A stretch of 64,000 nt of DNA. Origin: Nodosilinea sp. FACHB-131 (GTDB taxonomy: Bacteria; Cyanobacteriota; Cyanobacteriia; Phormidesmidales; Phormidesmidaceae). Position 1 is the stretch's first letter. The number at the start of each line of letters is the position of its first letter. Below, piece by piece: positions 24,337 to 33,938 of this stretch. Location of the stretch: assembly GCF_014695395.1 (NCBI RefSeq), contig NZ_JACJOF010000016.1:124001-188000 (forward strand), given 5' to 3'. The translations under genes and the position numbers were made by a program. The notes under the pieces are model-generated. The model searched no databases. It saw nothing but the letters and a program-made list of their open reading frames with translations, and was not told the DNA's origin.

Positions 24337-25848
24337 ATGGCAAACGATCTACAGCAGTTTCTCACCCTTCTGGAACAGCGAGGTCAGCTGCGCCGCATTA
24401 CGGCCCCCGTTAGCCCAGAGTTAGAAATTGCCGAGATCGCCAACCGCCTGCTGCTGGGGGGTGGTCCGGCCCTGCTATTTGAGAATGTCCAGGGTGCCAC
24501 TATGCCTCTGGCCATCAACGTATTGGGCACCGTCGAGCGGGTGTGCTGGGCCATGGGCATGGAGCACCCCGCCGAACTTGAAACCCTGGGCGAAAAGCTG
24601 GCGCTGCTCTACCAGCCTCGGCCGCCTAAGCAATTTTCCCAGGCGATTGACCTCGGCAAAGCGCTGTTTGACGTGGTCAAAGCCAAGCCCATGCGCGATC
24701 TGCTGCCCCCCTGTCAGCAGGTAGTGCTCAAAGACGCCGCCGTGGATCTCAACCAAATTCCCCTACTGCGGGTCTATCCTGGCGACGCCGACAAAGTCAT
24801 TACCCTAGGGTTAATGATTACCAAAGACCCGGAAACCCATATTCCCAACGTGGGGGTCTATCGCCTCCAGCTTCAGTCAAAAAACACTGCTACGGTGCAG
24901 TGGCTCTCGGTGCGAGGCTGTAGCCGTCACCTGCGCAAGGCCGCTGAAATGGGCAAAAAACTGGAGGTGGCGATCGCGATCGGCGTTCACCCTCTGGTGA
25001 TTCTGGCCGCCGCTACGCCGCTGCCCATCGACCTCTCGGAGTGGCTGTTTGCTGGGCTTTACGCTGGCAAAGGTCTCAACCTAGCCAAGTGTAAAACCGT
25101 CGATCTAGAAGTTCCAGCCCAGTCTGAGATCGTGCTAGAGGGCACCATCACCCCCGGTGAAACTGCCATCGATGGCCCCGCTGGTGACCACATTGGCTAC
25201 TACGGCGGCGTCAACGAAGCCGCGCCTCTGCTGCGGTTCCACTGCCTCACCCACCGCAAAAATCCGATCTATATGACCACCTTCAGCGGTCGCCCGCCGA
25301 AGGAAGACGCCATGATGGCGATCGCCCTCAACCGCATCTACAACCCAATTCTGCGTCAGCAGGTGCCCGAGATTCAGGACTTCTTTTTACCGATGGAAGG
25401 GTTGAGCTACAAAGCCGCCGTGCTCTCCATTGAAAAGTCGTATCCTGGCCAGGCCAAGCGTGCTGCCCTCGCCTTTTGGTCAGCCCTGCCCCAGTTCAGC
25501 TATACCAAGTTTGTAATCGTCGTTGATAAATCGCTCAACATTCGCGACCCGCGTCAGGTAATGTGGGCTGTGACCTCTAAGGTTGACCCAATACGCGACG
25601 TATTTATCCTGCCCAACAACCCCTTTGATAGCCTTGACTTTGCCACCGAAAAGCCTGGCCTTGGCAGCCGTATGGGCATCGACGCTACCACCAAGGTCTA
25701 CCCCGAAACCGATCGCCCCTGGAGTGAAGAACTCACCCCCGACCCTGATACAGCTGCGCTGGTGGATAGCCGCTGGGTTGAATATGGCTTGAGCGACCTA
25801 AATCTAGGTGATGTAGATCCAAATTTGTTTGGCTATGACCTGCGCTAA
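24337..25848 (+). CDS. ubiD: UbiD family prenylated-FMN decarboxylase
   Basis: UbiD uses prenylated FMN made by UbiX to decarboxylate 4-hydroxy-3-polyprenylbenzoate; in cyanobacteria the homologue is linked to plastoquinone synthesis (family knowledge). The 503-residue protein starts MANDLQQFLTLLEQRGQLRR and has ENVQGATMPLAINVLGT, the cofactor/metal region GPAGDHIGYYGG, and TFSGRPPKEDAMMAIALNRI. The C-terminal part has SRMGIDATTK. The ATG at 24337 is preferred over upstream in-frame starts because the conserved sequence begins there. Its stop codon is 22 bp before the next small gene on the same strand. Confidence 0.93.
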   Translation: MANDLQQFLTLLEQRGQLRRITAPVSPELEIAEIANRLLLGGGPALLFENVQGATMPLAINVLGTVERVCWAMGMEHPAELETLGEKLALLYQPRPPKQFSQAIDLGKALFDVVKAKPMRDLLPPCQQVVLKDAAVDLNQIPLLRVYPGDADKVITLGLMITKDPETHIPNVGVYRLQLQSKNTATVQWLSVRGCSRHLRKAAEMGKKLEVAIAIGVHPLVILAAATPLPIDLSEWLFAGLYAGKGLNLAKCKTVDLEVPAQSEIVLEGTITPGETAIDGPAGDHIGYYGGVNEAAPLLRFHCLTHRKNPIYMTTFSGRPPKEDAMMAIALNRIYNPILRQQVPEIQDFFLPMEGLSYKAAVLSIEKSYPGQAKRAALAFWSALPQFSYTKFVIVVDKSLNIRDPRQVMWAVTSKVDPIRDVFILPNNPFDSLDFATEKPGLGSRMGIDATTKVYPETDRPWSEELTPDPDTAALVDSRWVEYGLSDLNLGDVDPNLFGYDLR

Positions 25849-25870
25849 CGGACGAAAGAGTAAGGGTATA

Positions 25871-26167
25871 GTGCGCGCTTTGATTGCCGTGCTGCTCGGG
25901 CTATGGGCAGTTCTGTGGGTTTGGATCCCTGAGTCCTCGGCCAGCGTTCTCTGCCGCAACGTAGAAGGGCAGCAAGTCTGTATTGAAACAATTAAGCGCA
26001 GTGCCAAATATACCTGGGAGTATCGGGTAGTTGTCAGCATCAACGGCAAAAGCCGACCTGTTAAACGCTACGATTGCCGACAGCCTACCGGCGCTGATCG
26101 AGAGTTGGCTACGCCCTATTTTGAAGCTGCTTTACGACAATTCATTTGCGATCGTGTCACCCACTGA
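25871..26167 (+). CDS. Small predicted secreted protein, function unknown
   Basis: I do not recognise the family. Reading from GTG at 25871, the 98-residue protein has a signal-peptide-like start (RALIAVLLGLWAVLWVWI followed by PESSASVL). The mature part is about 75 residues with four cysteines (LCRNVEGQQVCIE, YDCRQ, FICDRV) that could form two disulfides. AAGGG upstream of the GTG can serve as ribosome binding site. A longer reading from ATG at 25829 would overlap ubiD by 20 bp. It is probably co-transcribed with ubiD and ends convergently, one base from the GT4 gene. Confidence 0.65.
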   Translation: MRALIAVLLGLWAVLWVWIPESSASVLCRNVEGQQVCIETIKRSAKYTWEYRVVVSINGKSRPVKRYDCRQPTGADRELATPYFEAALRQFICDRVTH

Positions 26168-26168
26168 G

Positions 26169-27362
26169 TCAAGGCCTATAGGCAAACGATAGGGGCTGAC
26201 CAGTAAGGATTTCATCGTAGGACTGGCTCAGATTTCGCGCGATCGTAGGCCAGCTGTACTTCGCGGCGGCCAGCTGTTGGCCGTTATAACCTAGCTCGGT
26301 GCTTAAATCAGGCGAGCGGAGCAGTTGACTTAGAGCATCCCCCCACGCGTCCAAATCATCAGAAACTACCAACCCCGCTTGGGCAGCTGAGATGTCGGGG
26401 GCAATTTGAACGTCAGGGGTAATTACAACGGGGAGACCAGCGGCTAGGGCTTCTGCTACAGCGATGCCGAAATTTTCTGAATAAGATGGCAGCGCAAAGA
26501 GATTAGATCCCTGAAGTAGTAAATCTTTGTCTGAGCCAGAGACAAAGCCAGTGAAGGTGACACTATCGGCAATATCTAGGGTGCTAGTTAAAGTCTTGAG
26601 ATAGTTGCAGTAATCTGCATCCCCAGAACCGGCTAGTAGAAGGTGATAGCCGTGAGATTGAGGGTCAAGCTGAGCAAACGCACGCAGCAGAAAATCAGGT
26701 CGCTTTTTTTCATGCAGGCGCGATAAAAATAGAACTATCGCGCAGTCAGAAGGTAAGTCATAACGATCGCGCAATTTTGCTGCTGCACTTGCGATCGTGA
26801 CTATCGGATTAACCCCAAGCGGTAAAACCAAGGCAGGTGCGCTAATTCCAAACTGTCGGGCGTCCTCGGCTTCTGCAGAGGTAGTGCAATGGATAGCAGC
26901 GGCTCGGTTGAGTGTAGAACGTTCTATGTAACGGCCATAGATTTGTTTTTTCAACCGGCTTTGCTGAAGTGCCCAGGGAGTTAGTTGACCAATCGTACTT
27001 GAGACGTAGGGTACTTGGTAATACTGGGCTAGCCTTGCCCCCACTGTGGGAGCGTAGCAGAACAGGTAATGGTTGTGAACAATGTCGTATTGGCGCAAAT
27101 GGTTGACCATCCACTGGGTCAACCCAATCGATGGAATAAATGCTTTAAATCGAGCCAGACGCGGAAAGAACCAAACCGGTACGCCTTCGTAATCAACTCG
27201 CCGACCGATAGGCACGTCTAGCAATTCGGCTTCATCGTCATTGGTGGTAGCTATTTCGGCATCAACTTCTATCTCTCGTAGGGCGCGAATAATGTTTAAG
27301 GCGACTTGAGTTGGCCCACCCAGCTTGTAGCTTAGAGACGGCAACACGTGAAGAACTCTCAT
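26169..27362 (-). CDS. GT4 glycosyltransferase (last gene of the polysaccharide locus)
   Basis: This 397-residue GT-B retaining glycosyltransferase has the N-terminal acceptor domain MRVLHVLPSLSYKLGGPTQV, the inter-domain LFLSRLHEKKRPDFLLRAF and the nucleotide-sugar site PSYSENFGIAVAEALAAG with Glu296 and Glu304 (E-x7-E). Donor and acceptor sugars cannot be read. It is separated by 2 bp from the preceding GT4 gene and is the 3'-most gene of the roughly 33-kb minus-strand polysaccharide locus. GC content is higher than in the middle of the locus. Confidence 0.9.
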   Translation of the reverse strand: MRVLHVLPSLSYKLGGPTQVALNIIRALREIEVDAEIATTNDDEAELLDVPIGRRVDYEGVPVWFFPRLARFKAFIPSIGLTQWMVNHLRQYDIVHNHYLFCYAPTVGARLAQYYQVPYVSSTIGQLTPWALQQSRLKKQIYGRYIERSTLNRAAAIHCTTSAEAEDARQFGISAPALVLPLGVNPIVTIASAAAKLRDRYDLPSDCAIVLFLSRLHEKKRPDFLLRAFAQLDPQSHGYHLLLAGSGDADYCNYLKTLTSTLDIADSVTFTGFVSGSDKDLLLQGSNLFALPSYSENFGIAVAEALAAGLPVVITPDVQIAPDISAAQAGLVVSDDLDAWGDALSQLLRSPDLSTELGYNGQQLAAAKYSWPTIARNLSQSYDEILTGQPLSFAYRP

Positions 27363-27364
27363 AC

Positions 27365-28558
27365 TTACAGTGCTGCGAAGCCAGCCTCGTTAAGTAGCCC
27401 TAAGAGATTGATTTGAAACTGGTTAAAACCATAAATTTCGTCGACTTTCTGGCGCAATATCTCTGGCTGATAAAGTATAGGATGAGTTGACTTACCTTGA
27501 AGAATTTCTACTAAGGTAGTAGCTATTTCTTCTGTGTTATCAGGATCGACTAAGATGCCTAATTCGCCATTACATAAAGCATCAATAGCACCATCCTGAT
27601 TGCCTCCAACTGTAGGCTTGCCGCAGGCCAAAGCTTCGAGGTAGACAATGCCAAAGCCCTCGCCCTTGCTAGGCATTATAAATACATCACACAAATTGTA
27701 GTAGTCACAAATTTCCTCGTCTGAGACAAATCCTGCTAACGTTACACAATCTTTTAGACCAAGTGACTCAATTAGCTGCTCAATTCGGGGGCGATCGCTG
27801 CCCTTCCCGACTAAAACATAATGTACATCAGGTACCTTTTGACGTACAAAGCATATCGCTCGAATGACCTGGTCATACCCCTTATACTGTTCGTCGTCAG
27901 CCAAACGAGCGACCGTTAACACTATGGGTTGGCTCTCTTTAAGCTTATGTCTGTTGAGCAAGTAGGATGGTTTAGGCTTTATTTGAAAACGTTCAATATC
28001 AAAAGTAACCGGCAGAAGTGAGATTCTATCGGGCTGCAAACTCTCCTCTTTTATCAAACGGTTACGGGTATAGTCACTGATCGAGATTATTTTCTCAGCT
28101 GTCTGCAAAGCTCGACGCCGAAGAGGGTGCTTGATATCCCAGGCGTCAACGCCATAAACCAAAATCCAGTATGGAGTACCTAGCCAAAAGCGGAGCAAAT
28201 AAGCCACAGGGGTAAAGTTCAAATGTCCACACAAAACTAAGTTTGGGCGTTGTTGAAAAGAAGTAACTAAAACTTTCAAGCCAAAAGCAAAAGTTCGTAG
28301 CACCTTAGGGATTTGGCCTGTGAAAGCAAATGAAAAGTTATCTGCTAATTCGTTTGTCTTCAATAAGTTCTCTGGTTTATCAGAGTCAAGCTTGTCAATA
28401 ATAAATATACTGGTGCTTGAAGAAATGCTCCTTTGAACCTGAAGCTGGCTAATCGTGGATAAAATATCACACAGATAAACTTGAATTCCGCCTTTAAATT
28501 CGAAGAGATTAGGTACCCAAAAATGAATTAAGTATTTTTGATTAAGTCTCTTTCCCAT
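27365..28558 (-). CDS. GT4 glycosyltransferase
   Basis: This 397-residue GT-B enzyme has the Gly-rich N-terminal loop FEFKGGIQVYLCD, IISISDYTRNRLIKE, the hinge VLTVARLADDEQYKGYDQVI and the E-x7-E site PSKGEGFGIVYLEALACG (Glu300, Glu308). It should add one sugar to a lipid-linked glycan on the cytoplasmic face of the inner membrane. Sugar specificity is unknown. It is the middle of three consecutive GT4 genes with 2-bp and 16-bp gaps, probably one transcript. Confidence 0.9.
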   Translation of the reverse strand: MGKRLNQKYLIHFWVPNLFEFKGGIQVYLCDILSTISQLQVQRSISSSTSIFIIDKLDSDKPENLLKTNELADNFSFAFTGQIPKVLRTFAFGLKVLVTSFQQRPNLVLCGHLNFTPVAYLLRFWLGTPYWILVYGVDAWDIKHPLRRRALQTAEKIISISDYTRNRLIKEESLQPDRISLLPVTFDIERFQIKPKPSYLLNRHKLKESQPIVLTVARLADDEQYKGYDQVIRAICFVRQKVPDVHYVLVGKGSDRPRIEQLIESLGLKDCVTLAGFVSDEEICDYYNLCDVFIMPSKGEGFGIVYLEALACGKPTVGGNQDGAIDALCNGELGILVDPDNTEEIATTLVEILQGKSTHPILYQPEILRQKVDEIYGFNQFQINLLGLLNEAGFAAL

Positions 28559-28574
28559 ATTTTCTAATCCCTAG

Positions 28575-29828
28575 CTACTCCAAAAGTAGCGTTTGAATTT
28601 TAGAGGCTAACTTCTGACGATAGCTGGACCAAGTTGAAGTTTCAGCCTTTTCCCGAGCAGAGCGTCCCATTCTAGCTAACTCGTCAGGATTTTGGTAGCA
28701 CCACTCTAGCTTTTCTCCAAGTATTTCAGCGTCACGAATAGGAACTATAAACCCCTCGATTCCATCAGTAATAATGTCAGGGCCTGCGGCATTGGGAGTA
28801 GCTATAACCGGAATTCCACAAGCCATAGCCTCAAGCATGACTAGACCAAAGCCCTCAACTAAAGAGGGAAAAACCAAAACGCTGGCATTGCAGTAGTGCT
28901 GATTCAGTGTGGCGTGGGGAACACTCGGTAAATAACGAATGCAATCTTGAAACGACTCCAACCAACCAGCTGGAAACTCATTGACACCCACTAGCTTAAG
29001 CTCGGCATCACTGAGCTTAAGCTTTTTCCAAGCCTGTATTAAGTAGTGAACACCTTTGCGGGGACCCACCCGACCCACAAACAACGCTCGAAATTTTTTA
29101 TCAAGTTTAGGTTGGGGCCGAAAATAGTCAATTGGTGCGCCATAGGGAATTACCGAGATACGTTCAGAAGCTATACCCGCATCCAAAAGCGATCGGTGCG
29201 TCATAGAAGAGGCTACAAAAATATGATCTGCTAATGCAATTTCTTGATCTTTTCGCTCTAGTTTCCATAAAGGTTCATGAGCAGCTTGAAGGGAAGAGTT
29301 AAACTCCGGAAAACGTGTGGCTTCATCCTGTTGAATCTGCCGGCTAGTATGGTGAAAAGCAATAGGTAGTTCATAGAAGCAGCGTATACCCCGCTGTTTA
29401 GCTGCTTGAAATGTATAGGCCGCGCCATCTTCATAAGCGTAGACCGCGTCAAGTTCATTGAGATGATGTCGTGCTACATGGCGATCTAGAGACAGGTATA
29501 CCCAATCTACAGGTCCTTGTTGCCCTAACCCTACCTTGGCACTTACTCCTGACTTTACTAAAGAAACTCTTAGGGCTTCTCTCCACGAATGAGTGCGTAG
29601 GGCTGAACTCCCTGGTGCAACCCAAGTACGTCTTTCTAACTCTCGTTGGAGAGGCAGGCCAATTGAATTAGGCAACTGCTCAATAGCCTGTGCTAATTGA
29701 CCTTTGGGGTTGTACGCGACAGTAGTAACAATTTCGTGCAGCAGGTTGGCTTCAGCCAGTGCGATCGCTGCATTACGAGAGTTAGGGTTACTGGTGGGGT
29801 GTACTAGAGAGATACGTCGGTTGACCAT
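28575..29828 (-). CDS. GT4 glycosyltransferase
   Basis: This 417-residue GT4 enzyme has a less typical N-terminus (ISLVHPTSNPNSRNAAIALA) and an internal segment YAYEDGAAYTFQAAKQRG, seen in a GT4 subgroup often paired with surface polysaccharide genes. The donor half is standard: RALFVGRVGPRKGVHYLIQA, and PSLVEGFGLVMLEAMACG with Glu325 and Glu333. Its first 41 bases overlap the end of the upstream Wzy-like gene in another frame, suggesting translational coupling. Sugar specificity is unknown. Confidence 0.9.
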   Translation of the reverse strand: MVNRRISLVHPTSNPNSRNAAIALAEANLLHEIVTTVAYNPKGQLAQAIEQLPNSIGLPLQRELERRTWVAPGSSALRTHSWREALRVSLVKSGVSAKVGLGQQGPVDWVYLSLDRHVARHHLNELDAVYAYEDGAAYTFQAAKQRGIRCFYELPIAFHHTSRQIQQDEATRFPEFNSSLQAAHEPLWKLERKDQEIALADHIFVASSMTHRSLLDAGIASERISVIPYGAPIDYFRPQPKLDKKFRALFVGRVGPRKGVHYLIQAWKKLKLSDAELKLVGVNEFPAGWLESFQDCIRYLPSVPHATLNQHYCNASVLVFPSLVEGFGLVMLEAMACGIPVIATPNAAGPDIITDGIEGFIVPIRDAEILGEKLEWCYQNPDELARMGRSAREKAETSTWSSYRQKLASKIQTLLLE

Positions 29829-31200
29829 GTGAAAAATTAGGTTGTTGAGCTCGCTGCCATTGGTCTACCCGCTCCAGATAAGGAAGCAAAAGGATAAAGC
29901 CATAAAAGAACCAATGGTAGACGTTAGCAGTATGGTTGTAGACCATCTGAGCAATGAAGGTTACACCTTGATAGATAAGAACACTTAGGGCAAGCTGGCG
30001 CAAGAACGGATGTGAAAGTTTGAGAAAAACCCTCATTAGAGTAAAGAGTAGTACTAGTCGTAAGCCATACCACATAAAGAAACCAACGGGGCCAATTTCT
30101 AAACCAATACGCCCTATTTCGTTTTCAAAATAGACTGGAATCATTTCTCCTGGAGGAAGCCGAAGCACCTGACGGATAATTCCGTTAGCCTGAAACGTGG
30201 CCCCCAAACCATACCCGTCTAAACCTTTAAGATAAAAATTATTAAAAGGCTCAGTAAAGGGACTTAAAAATCGATCAGAAATACTGTCATTAGCATTTTC
30301 TACTCGGGTCCAAAAAGACTCAAAGGCTAATCGTCCTCCTTGCGAAACTGCCAAAAAACTTACCACAGTCGGTAAAATCGCCTTACGTACGTTGCTAGCG
30401 AAGCTAGAAAAACTCGTTAGCGCCAACAGCAGTCCATAACCAGTTATAAGCAGCACAGAACCAAAGACAAGGCCGCGAGAACCAGTCATAAATGAAGTGA
30501 CTGCTATCAGCCCACCTTCAGCGAGGGTTACCATCTGCCATAGGCGAGATTGAGGACGAGAGACTAGGGGCAATAGCAGGCACAAACATGCCAATAAATA
30601 AGTTGCGTAACCTGTCAAATAGGAGAAGGTGCCCGTTACCCTCACTGTGCCCAGGCCAGAACTCACTACAGCAGGGCCATCTTCACCCCAAGCATAGACA
30701 TTCAGTGGGCTAGTAGAAGGGCTAAAAAATTGAGCAATAGCTAAAATACATACCGGAACCAGCAACAGCAGATAGCTACGGATAAATTTATACAGCTTTT
30801 CCTCAGTGCTAAACATCTGAGGCACCATCCAAACCAGGGGCACGTAGAGAAAATAGCTTTTGAAGCCAAATAGACCGATTACCGGCGACCCCAAACTTGG
30901 GTTAAAAGCTTGTATTCCACCCCAGACTGCTATACAACCGACCAGAATTAGAATAAGAGGTTTCTGAATAAACAGCCGCATCTGAACCGGAGACAGCAGA
31001 AAATATCGCAGATACGCACCGATTAAAACAAAGTCTTTCAGAAAATAGATAAGTTGGCTTGCTTGGGGAAGCACCCACTTTCGCAATGCTCCCTCGATCA
31101 CTACCAAGACCAGAACCACTTTTACAGATCGCTGCCAGTCTTGAGCAGAGAGCAGCACTATTAGACCAATAGCAGACAAGGCTGCAAGAAGAGTACTCAT
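29788..31200 (-). CDS. Wzy/O-antigen ligase-like polytopic membrane protein
   Basis: The 470-residue protein is almost entirely hydrophobic, with about eleven membrane segments, for example LIVLLSAQDWQRSVKVVLVL, LLLLVPVCILAIAQFF and GLRLVLLFTLMRVFL. A larger loop near 300-370 contains RVENANDSISDRFLSPF and FENEIGRIGLEIGPVG. This matches the O-antigen ligase/polymerase superfamily, which joins repeat units (Wzy) or transfers glycans (WaaL) on the periplasmic face. Sequence alone does not separate the two roles. It overlaps the upstream GT4 stop by 4 bp and the downstream GT4 start by 41 bp. Its presence together with an ABC exporter is unusual. Confidence 0.8.
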   Translation of the reverse strand: MSTLLAALSAIGLIVLLSAQDWQRSVKVVLVLVVIEGALRKWVLPQASQLIYFLKDFVLIGAYLRYFLLSPVQMRLFIQKPLILILVGCIAVWGGIQAFNPSLGSPVIGLFGFKSYFLYVPLVWMVPQMFSTEEKLYKFIRSYLLLLVPVCILAIAQFFSPSTSPLNVYAWGEDGPAVVSSGLGTVRVTGTFSYLTGYATYLLACLCLLLPLVSRPQSRLWQMVTLAEGGLIAVTSFMTGSRGLVFGSVLLITGYGLLLALTSFSSFASNVRKAILPTVVSFLAVSQGGRLAFESFWTRVENANDSISDRFLSPFTEPFNNFYLKGLDGYGLGATFQANGIIRQVLRLPPGEMIPVYFENEIGRIGLEIGPVGFFMWYGLRLVLLFTLMRVFLKLSHPFLRQLALSVLIYQGVTFIAQMVYNHTANVYHWFFYGFILLLPYLERVDQWQRAQQPNFSHGQPTYLSSTPHQ

Positions 31201-32219
31201 CGGCCAGCAGCCTCTAAAACTTGAAGATAGGCTTTAGCCACGGTCGTTTGTTTGTGCTTTGCTAAATGACTAGGCGCATTAGCTCGATAGCGGATTAGTA
31301 ACTCAGGCTGAGTAAGCAGTTGGTAAAGCACTTGCCCTAGAGAGGTCTCATCACCATTAGGAAATGTAGTACCGCAATCACCAATGGCGTCTTTTAACCC
31401 ACCTCCCGACGACCCAACGACGACGCAACCGCAGGCAATACCTTCTAAGGCTACAACCCCAAAGGGCTCGTGCCAACGGGAGGGAACAACTAAAATTTGG
31501 TGTTCATTAAGTAAGTGAACTAACTCATCGCCAACTTTTGCACCAACAAAATGAACCTGTTCATGAATTTGAAGATCCTTAGCTTGTTGACGCAAAACCT
31601 CATTATCTTCACCTGTACCAATTACAGTTAGCTGAGGGTATAGGTTGCTATTCTTAAAGTTTGCTACGGTATTTAGTAGCAAATCTAAGCCTTTATCAGA
31701 TACCAAACGCCCTAAAAACACTAACTCTTTAATGCGTGGAACCTCTGGAAGATAGCGAAACAAGTCTTCACGATAAGGGTTAGGAATCAAGGTAGATGGG
31801 TAATTGAGATGCTCAGCAATAGGTTGACTGATAGTAATCGAGGTGGCAAGCCTAACCATACGAAGTTTTAGCTGAGTTAACCAAGTAGCCTGTTGACCAG
31901 GATGTTGAATCCAGGTCTGGTGACGAATGACCCAAGGGGTTCGGGTAAGCCACAGTGCCCAGACTTGTTTAAGAATAATGCCATTCTGAAAGCAAACATC
32001 GCTCCAATGCGTGAGGCTAAGCAAATGTAATGCACTGGGCTGGCGAATAACTTCGAAAGGAAAAGCCCTGCCCCTATCGTCGAAATTACTCCCTGGAGTT
32101 TGAGTTACAACTTTGACAACATGTCCTAGTTTGACGAATTCTCTAGCAAAAATTTCAGCGTCAGTTTCACTGCCTCCTAAACTTGGATAAAAATAGGTCG
32201 AATAAAGAAGAATCTTCAT
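31197..32219 (-). CDS. GT4 glycosyltransferase
   Basis: This GT-B enzyme is 340 residues from the ATG at 32219. A TTG six codons upstream is possible but the conserved start is MKILLYSTYFYPSLGGSETD. The donor site is PSRWHEPFGVVALEGIACG with Glu251 and Glu259, preceded by LVFLGRLVSDKGLDLLLNT. The HEPFG form is common in mannosyl- or glucosyl-type GT4 members, but the sugar is not predicted. The stop codon overlaps the start of the Wzy-like gene (ATGA), so the two are coupled. Confidence 0.9.
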   Translation of the reverse strand: MKILLYSTYFYPSLGGSETDAEIFAREFVKLGHVVKVVTQTPGSNFDDRGRAFPFEVIRQPSALHLLSLTHWSDVCFQNGIILKQVWALWLTRTPWVIRHQTWIQHPGQQATWLTQLKLRMVRLATSITISQPIAEHLNYPSTLIPNPYREDLFRYLPEVPRIKELVFLGRLVSDKGLDLLLNTVANFKNSNLYPQLTVIGTGEDNEVLRQQAKDLQIHEQVHFVGAKVGDELVHLLNEHQILVVPSRWHEPFGVVALEGIACGCVVVGSSGGGLKDAIGDCGTTFPNGDETSLGQVLYQLLTQPELLIRYRANAPSHLAKHKQTTVAKAYLQVLEAAGR

Positions 32220-32249
32220 GAAATATGTGTTACCCAACCGGTTTCAGTA

Positions 32250-33158
32250 TCAAAATGTCGTATTTTTAAGACACTTCCAACCCAGCGATTTAAATCGACT
32301 AGCCACACGATCAACGTCTTTTGTAGCTAGGTAGCAAGGCGGTTCCCAGGGATGAAAACCTGCTGCTTGAGGTGGCACTAAATCAGGCTTAAGAAACTTT
32401 TTTGTAACTCTATAGACGGAATACCCTTTTTCTTTCAAAAACTCAGAAACAGGATTTGGATAAGCTCGGTGTTCCTCAAAAATAATGTCACGAATTCGAT
32501 TTTCTCCTAGCAATTTTTCTGCACCTGACAGCACATTTATTTCATGCCCCTCGACGTCTATCTTTAAAAGCTCAATCGTAAGACTATTGAATAGGTTGTC
32601 CAAGGTATCAGTTTCAACTACAAGTTGCTGGCCTGTCGAACAGTCAACTTCATCTGAGGAGAGCATAAGAGAAGCTGTACCTTGGTTGAGGTCGAAGTTG
32701 GTGGGTATGAACAACTGTGCTTGACCTAGTTGTTCAGAAATAGCCAGACTGCTAGTTTCGATCTGAGTCCAGTTCTTTTCTGTACTCCAGCTTCGAACAT
32801 TATTAGAGAGCCGTTGGTAAATGGTTGGATGAGGTTCAAAAGCGATAACCTTTCCTCTCAAACCAACCCGATGTGCCATCAAACTGGTCATATAACCAAT
32901 ATTTGCTCCCACATCAACGCAGGTTTCACCCTCGTCAATAATCCGCCACAGTGTTTCCGAGACGCACAAATCATAGATTCCCATAGCAGAGATAGAGCGT
33001 CCAATAACTTCTCCAGGAAAAGCATTGAGTTTAGCTCCCCAGGGTAAGTTGAAAGTTTCGGGAACAGGAGAAGCCTTGAAATTTAACTTAAACCGTTTAA
33101 CGATCTGATTGGGCTGAAAGAAATACTCCGGGCGATTAATGAAGCTGATGACTCCCAT
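32250..33158 (-). CDS. FkbM family methyltransferase
   Basis: FkbM enzymes transfer a methyl group from S-adenosylmethionine, usually to a hydroxyl of a sugar or macrolide. In the 302-residue protein the SAM-binding loop is VDVGANIGY (81-89), followed by KVIAFEPHP, LLKIDVEGHEINVLSG and DIIFEEHRAYPNPVSEFLKE. The SAM-binding core occupies about 75-255. It is probably involved in O-methylating the exported glycan. It lies 30 bp ahead of a GT4 gene and 76 bp behind another methyltransferase. Confidence 0.88.
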   Translation of the reverse strand: MGVISFINRPEYFFQPNQIVKRFKLNFKASPVPETFNLPWGAKLNAFPGEVIGRSISAMGIYDLCVSETLWRIIDEGETCVDVGANIGYMTSLMAHRVGLRGKVIAFEPHPTIYQRLSNNVRSWSTEKNWTQIETSSLAISEQLGQAQLFIPTNFDLNQGTASLMLSSDEVDCSTGQQLVVETDTLDNLFNSLTIELLKIDVEGHEINVLSGAEKLLGENRIRDIIFEEHRAYPNPVSEFLKEKGYSVYRVTKKFLKPDLVPPQAAGFHPWEPPCYLATKDVDRVASRFKSLGWKCLKNTTF

Positions 33159-33234
33159 ATTTTAAGATAGATATTTGTAATCTAGTTTTTTATCAAGATT
33201 GCTTCTAGAATCCGCATTTCTATAACTTGGAGCT

Positions 33235-33936
33235 TCATTGAGATTTATGGGTAATGGCCAGAATGTTATCGCTAAAGCGTAGACCTCTTAGGAAACCTAA
33301 CGATAAGCTCTGCCATTGATAACGAGGAAGTTTGGGAATTTTTCCAACATTAGTAAATGCAAATTCGGGCGAGCAAAAGCCTGCTTCGTTCAAGATATGA
33401 GTAATATCTTTTCGTACCAGAGCGGTGATATGTGCAGGGTAGGACGAATCACCAAAATCAACAAAATGTCCTTGCAGAATCAAGGCTAGAATTGCTCGCC
33501 AGCTCTCGTTATTAGGAGTACTAAATATAAGCAGACCACCGGGCTTAAGTAATCGGGACCATTCCCGAGCAACGGCTCTGGGATTTTCAAGATGCTCGAT
33601 AACTTCTGCAGATACAATTACATCAAAGATCTCGGCTTCCAGGTTCAGCGGGTTATTAAGATCAGCCTGGCTCCATTGAATGGCAGCATCAATAGTTTCA
33701 GGACGAGGCTGTATATCTGCGGCAGTAATGGATTGAAATTGCTTTAAGTTCATCAACCGCTGGGTTAAGAGCCCCTGTCCGGATCCCCAGTCCAGCACAG
33801 ATCCATTAGCTGACCGGTGCAGTAGTTCTCTCTCAAAGCAGGTATAGATAGCTCCGCTGCTGATACCAGCGCTTGCTTCGGCAGCCTGTTGCCGATGTTG
33901 GTGCAGCGCCGCGGGAATTAGAACTGGCTGACTCAT
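33235..33936 (-). CDS. Class I SAM-dependent methyltransferase
   Basis: This 233-residue protein has a UbiE/methyltransf_11-type core. Motif I is SVLDWGSGQGLLTQRL (about 46-61), the acidic strand ITAADIQPRPETIDAAI follows, then FDVIVSAEVIEHLENPRAVA and RLLKPGGLLIFSTPNNES. The substrate is unknown; the setting suggests methylation of a glycan or lipid-linked intermediate. It begins 2 bp after the upstream glycosyltransferase-like gene. The C-terminal 40 residues are variable. Confidence 0.86.
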   Translation of the reverse strand: MSQPVLIPAALHQHRQQAAEASAGISSGAIYTCFERELLHRSANGSVLDWGSGQGLLTQRLMNLKQFQSITAADIQPRPETIDAAIQWSQADLNNPLNLEAEIFDVIVSAEVIEHLENPRAVAREWSRLLKPGGLLIFSTPNNESWRAILALILQGHFVDFGDSSYPAHITALVRKDITHILNEAGFCSPEFAFTNVGKIPKLPRYQWQSLSLGFLRGLRFSDNILAITHKSQ

Positions 33937-33938
33937 GG

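Noticed and set aside
29788..29828. The 41-bp overlap of the Wzy-like and GT4 genes as a possible frameshift or gene fusion
   Set aside because: Both proteins have complete, family-like ends in their own frames. Overlaps of this kind recur in the locus and fit translational coupling.
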